DNA of 64,000 nucleotides, from positions 1,004,501 to 1,068,500 of the forward strand of contig NC_092576.1 of the NCBI RefSeq assembly GCF_037975245.1, written 5' to 3'. This document shows positions 60,917-64,000 of the stretch, in pieces. This stretch comes from Apostichopus japonicus. Lineage: Eukaryota > Echinodermata > Holothuroidea > Aspidochirotida > Stichopodidae. Under the pieces are notes generated by a model. That model saw nothing but the letters and a program-made list of their open reading frames with translations. It searched no databases and was not told where the DNA came from. Position numbers and translations under genes: made by a program. Every line of letters starts with the position of its first letter. Positions within the stretch are counted from its first letter, which is position 1.

Positions 60917-63900
60917 ACTAATTTAGTATAGGCTAACCCTATCGTTACATGTATTATTATTTCGACGAAAGTATATATGACTACGTACGTCGAGACTAAC
61001 CTTAGTACCACGGAGCAAAATAATAGCGACCCCGTGTATTCATCCAATGTAAGCACCGCCCCAACAGACACTTAAATATTGATATTCTTACGCGTATTCA
61101 AACGACAAAGATGGATATTCGTACGTCACATTTTTGGTAACATACGCTTATTCATCATCATCACAATTGTTCAGTACACGATCGTATATGTTTTGATGTA
61201 CATCGTTTTTAGTACATCATCGCATGTTTTGATGTTCATCTTAAATTTGAGTACATCATCGTATATTTTTGGTACATGATCGTAAGTTTTTTAGTAGCCT
61301 ACCTGAACGTATAAAATTAGATTATCATATGTTGTGGTCCTTTTCGCGTTCCATACTAATGTGTACTATAATGGACAACGAACTAAAACTTTCTGTTGGA
61401 TAATTAGTTATTCGTGAAATTTCCTGTGATAAAGGAATCTGTTGAAACCAAAATATATGTATTTGGATGTTTGTCAATATTTTTTATTATTTCATTTTCA
61501 AATCCTATCAAAAGTGAGAATATTGCAATTACCGTAATTTCGAGCATTTGCAGCTCAACCTTGAGAAACCCCATCACTTTTAAATGCATATCTTCATAAG
61601 TTCCTCCGAACACAAAGACTACAAAATTCCCATTGTTTATGAGCAAAATACCCGAAACTATTCTCTCATAATGACAATACCAGCGCCGTTGGAAACAGGA
61701 GGTCGGAGGCGAATAGGAATCGATGAGTTCATAACTCTATCAATCATGACACATAACTTTGCGCTGTGTATAACAAATAAATATCGTTACAATATGAAGC
61801 CAGTAGCGGAGGTGGACTGTGATGTGACGTCATAAGTCTTATTGTCATGTAACCAATCATACTGTTATATTATAGGCCAATCAGATAAGATGCTGGTTAG
61901 CCAATTACATCCCATGTTATAATCTCATGTATATATGTAAGTATAAAAACTCATGTAGGCTACGCTACAGTACTATCACTCTCCATGCTTGCTGCTACTC
62001 CTTACGGATATACCCTACACATCATTGTTTATGGTTATTTACGTTACGTGAAATATATACATTCAAGAATCATGAATGACTCTTCCTTCATTAAATTGAC
62101 GTCTTCCGGAACACATAATATGACAGTGGCTGCCACCATGTCAGCCAGAGCTCCAGCTAGAGATTTATCTAAATCATGCGCATTAGAAACGTTTGCTTAC
62201 TTATATAAGTCCCACCTCCTTAACGAGGGACTTTCCAACTTCCTGAAACTGTACATGAGCTTATGCGGAAGTAACCTGTTCATGTGCTTATAACACTTCG
62301 TATATGAACTGATTTGGACGTAAGTTTCAGTTCCACGTGTGTTTCTGTTTGTCTGGATTGCACGTCCTTGGTAAGCTATTAAATTATTTTCATGTCCAAC
62401 TGTCACGGGGTTATAACCCTATCCTTGAAGGGTGCACGCGTGATTCGAGTCATTCTACGATAAACGCATGGTAGACTGTAGGCCTATAGATACACCCCGA
62501 TTAGCATTCGCATAGGAATAGCCCTATCCTATACTATACCCTACACTGTAGCCAGCTGTAACATTTCGCCTACGCAAGCCTCGCAAGGTAATGAAAATAG
62601 CATTCGAAGTTAGGCCTAGCTTACCACTCATTATTCTATGGCAGTAATGGAGACTTAGGCAAAAGAACAGGAACTTGCTTGACCTAGTTTCGGAATATGT
62701 TTAACATGTTAGGTCTAGGCCTAATTACTTTTTTACAAATGTTGGACAGGTAATACATGGTCATTCCATATCAAATCACCAGATTTTGGAGCATGTTGTA
62801 GTTCGACATCTTTTGAAAAATTCCCAAATTTTATTTTTGATTGGAACACCAGTCAGAAATCAGACTGCGACTTTTGACCGTTATTTCGCGATCATTAAAC
62901 ACTTCGCAAAAGCGGTGAAATGCATTGTGGGAGCTTAGCCCATCACTATATTTCAGTACACTGCAGCATGGATATCGTCTGAAAATCCGTTTTAATACAT
63001 ATTCATAAAGCAGCAATCGAATTGCTTGAAGCAAAACTTTGAAGAAAAGAAGTTGAATATTCATTAATTATCTGTTTGCGACTATGTCGGACTCACGATG
63101 TGGATGAAATTCGGAAATTTCTTTGCCTCGGCTTGAAAAATATAAACGAAACGTAAGTAAAAACCTTTCATCTTTCGAATTGCACATTTTCCGTTTTCAA
63201 GAAGGTACTACCTCCATCGTCCGGTCGATGGTAAAAAACAAATTAAAAAATGATTTGGGGCTCAATTCGGAGTTGTTCCAGTATTCTGGGTTGAATTAAA
63301 GTGACTTTAGTAAGGTTGCTCTTGATCACCGGCATCAACGTATCCTATCGTGGTTAAGTGCAAATGTACATGTGTATGCACATTACCATAGTGTGTAGCC
63401 TAGGGTTATAGTTTTAAATATTCTACAGTGCAGTGTATTAATATTACGGGACCGTGCGTTTATGAATTATGATGTTAGACATTGTTTACGAATACAATGT
63501 CGTTTCCTTGAATTTTGGAGGACTTGAGCTGTTCAAAGTAGGGTAGTGCTAGTACTGTAGTGACTGAGCAGTAGGACCCTACAGTACAACTACACAATAC
63601 TAGACCTATGCTGGTATTATTAGTTTACTACTGACTTCTCCCACTGGTGGTTGTCAGCACTGACAATACCTTCATGCCCAGTACATATAATAGTACTTGA
63701 AAATTAAATAAGCTTATATTAAAAAAGATACTGCCTTGGTCGGCTCTGGTTAGTACTAAGTAAGTTTTATCCGGTGTACCTAGATACATAGGCTCACCGG
63801 CTAATTCTGGATCAAGTCACTGTAGGCTACATTACAGGTTGGTCGAGTATCAGTGACAAGTGAACATTGGTTCTCTACTTTGTACAAAGGATAAGGCAAA

Positions 63901-64000
63901 GGATAAGTCTGCACTGAATTTTCCTACAGTGTTCGCAACGCATTTTGGTAGTATTCTTTTGTGTGTGAATTCATATTGCAGTTATTTTTTTTTGGTTGTG

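Larger units (their letters stand above)
59213..61345. mobile_element. inverted-repeat element with subterminal motif arrays, copy B
   Basis: Same structure as 42507-44636: left array 59258-59400, right inverted array about 61170-61290, ends AAAAGGACC and GGTCCTTTT. It lacks the AACGTT MITE but keeps the nested LINE and the helix-turn-helix frame. Confidence 0.7.
56540..64000 (+). repeat. segmental duplication, copy B (runs off the window)
   Basis: Block pairs are listed under copy A. B-specific sequence is 58792-59058 and about 60475-60660. B is shorter than A because it lacks the hAT composite and the 3.3-kb gene block. Confidence 0.95.

Overview
The window is animal nuclear DNA: AT-rich, with spliced genes, long introns, microsatellites, U2-like and tRNA-like fragments, and dense transposon debris. 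The gene types (an SLC46-type transporter, a tandem-PDZ protein, an NUPR1-like protein) and the mix of hAT, Penelope-like and non-LTR elements fit a marine invertebrate deuterostome, possibly an echinoderm. That taxonomic guess is inference; no marker in the window proves it.

Layout. 1-870 is a degenerate ~290-bp tandem repeat inside an intron. 947-3359 holds the last three coding exons of a tandem-PDZ protein (+ strand), with a 40-bp minisatellite in its final intron. About 4.2-9.7 kb is mostly featureless apart from a 76-bp tandem array with an alternating two-unit order. A hAT-type element with a perfect 8-bp target duplication lies at 9762-11015. From about 11.87 to 21.25 kb lies an SLC46-type major facilitator transporter (+ strand, five coding exons, 489 codons). 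Just before its fourth coding exon is a 126-bp tandem array that repeats the acceptor and start of that exon in frame. 21-36 kb is mostly non-coding: a U2 snRNA-like fragment, two copies of one short hAT-like MITE with perfect 8-bp duplications, a foldback, a 35-bp minisatellite, and an inverted copy of the transporter's upstream region. An NUPR1-like small gene (- strand) is at 36192-36413.

From about 37.3 kb to the end the window is dominated by a direct segmental duplication: copy A about 37315-50940, copy B from about 56540 past the window edge. The copies differ by discrete gains and losses. A has a 2.5-kb hAT-like composite insertion carrying Penelope-like debris, whose empty site survives in B. 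A also has a 3.3-kb block with a small spliced minus-strand gene that B lacks. B has a possible Harbinger-like fragment that A lacks. Both carry a 2.1-kb inverted-repeat element with subterminal arrays of a TACGATCATGTACT-like motif, a short helix-turn-helix reading frame, and a non-LTR retrotransposon 3' end nested in one array.

The few real genes look functionally unrelated: a scaffold protein, a solute transporter, a chromatin-associated stress protein and an unrecognised small protein. The most interesting structure is the transporter's in-frame exon-start array, which could give a set of 3' splice choices that add 42-residue hydrophobic units. The least familiar structure is the inverted-repeat element present in both duplicate copies. 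All boundaries and translations were read by eye; no alignment or database search was run.
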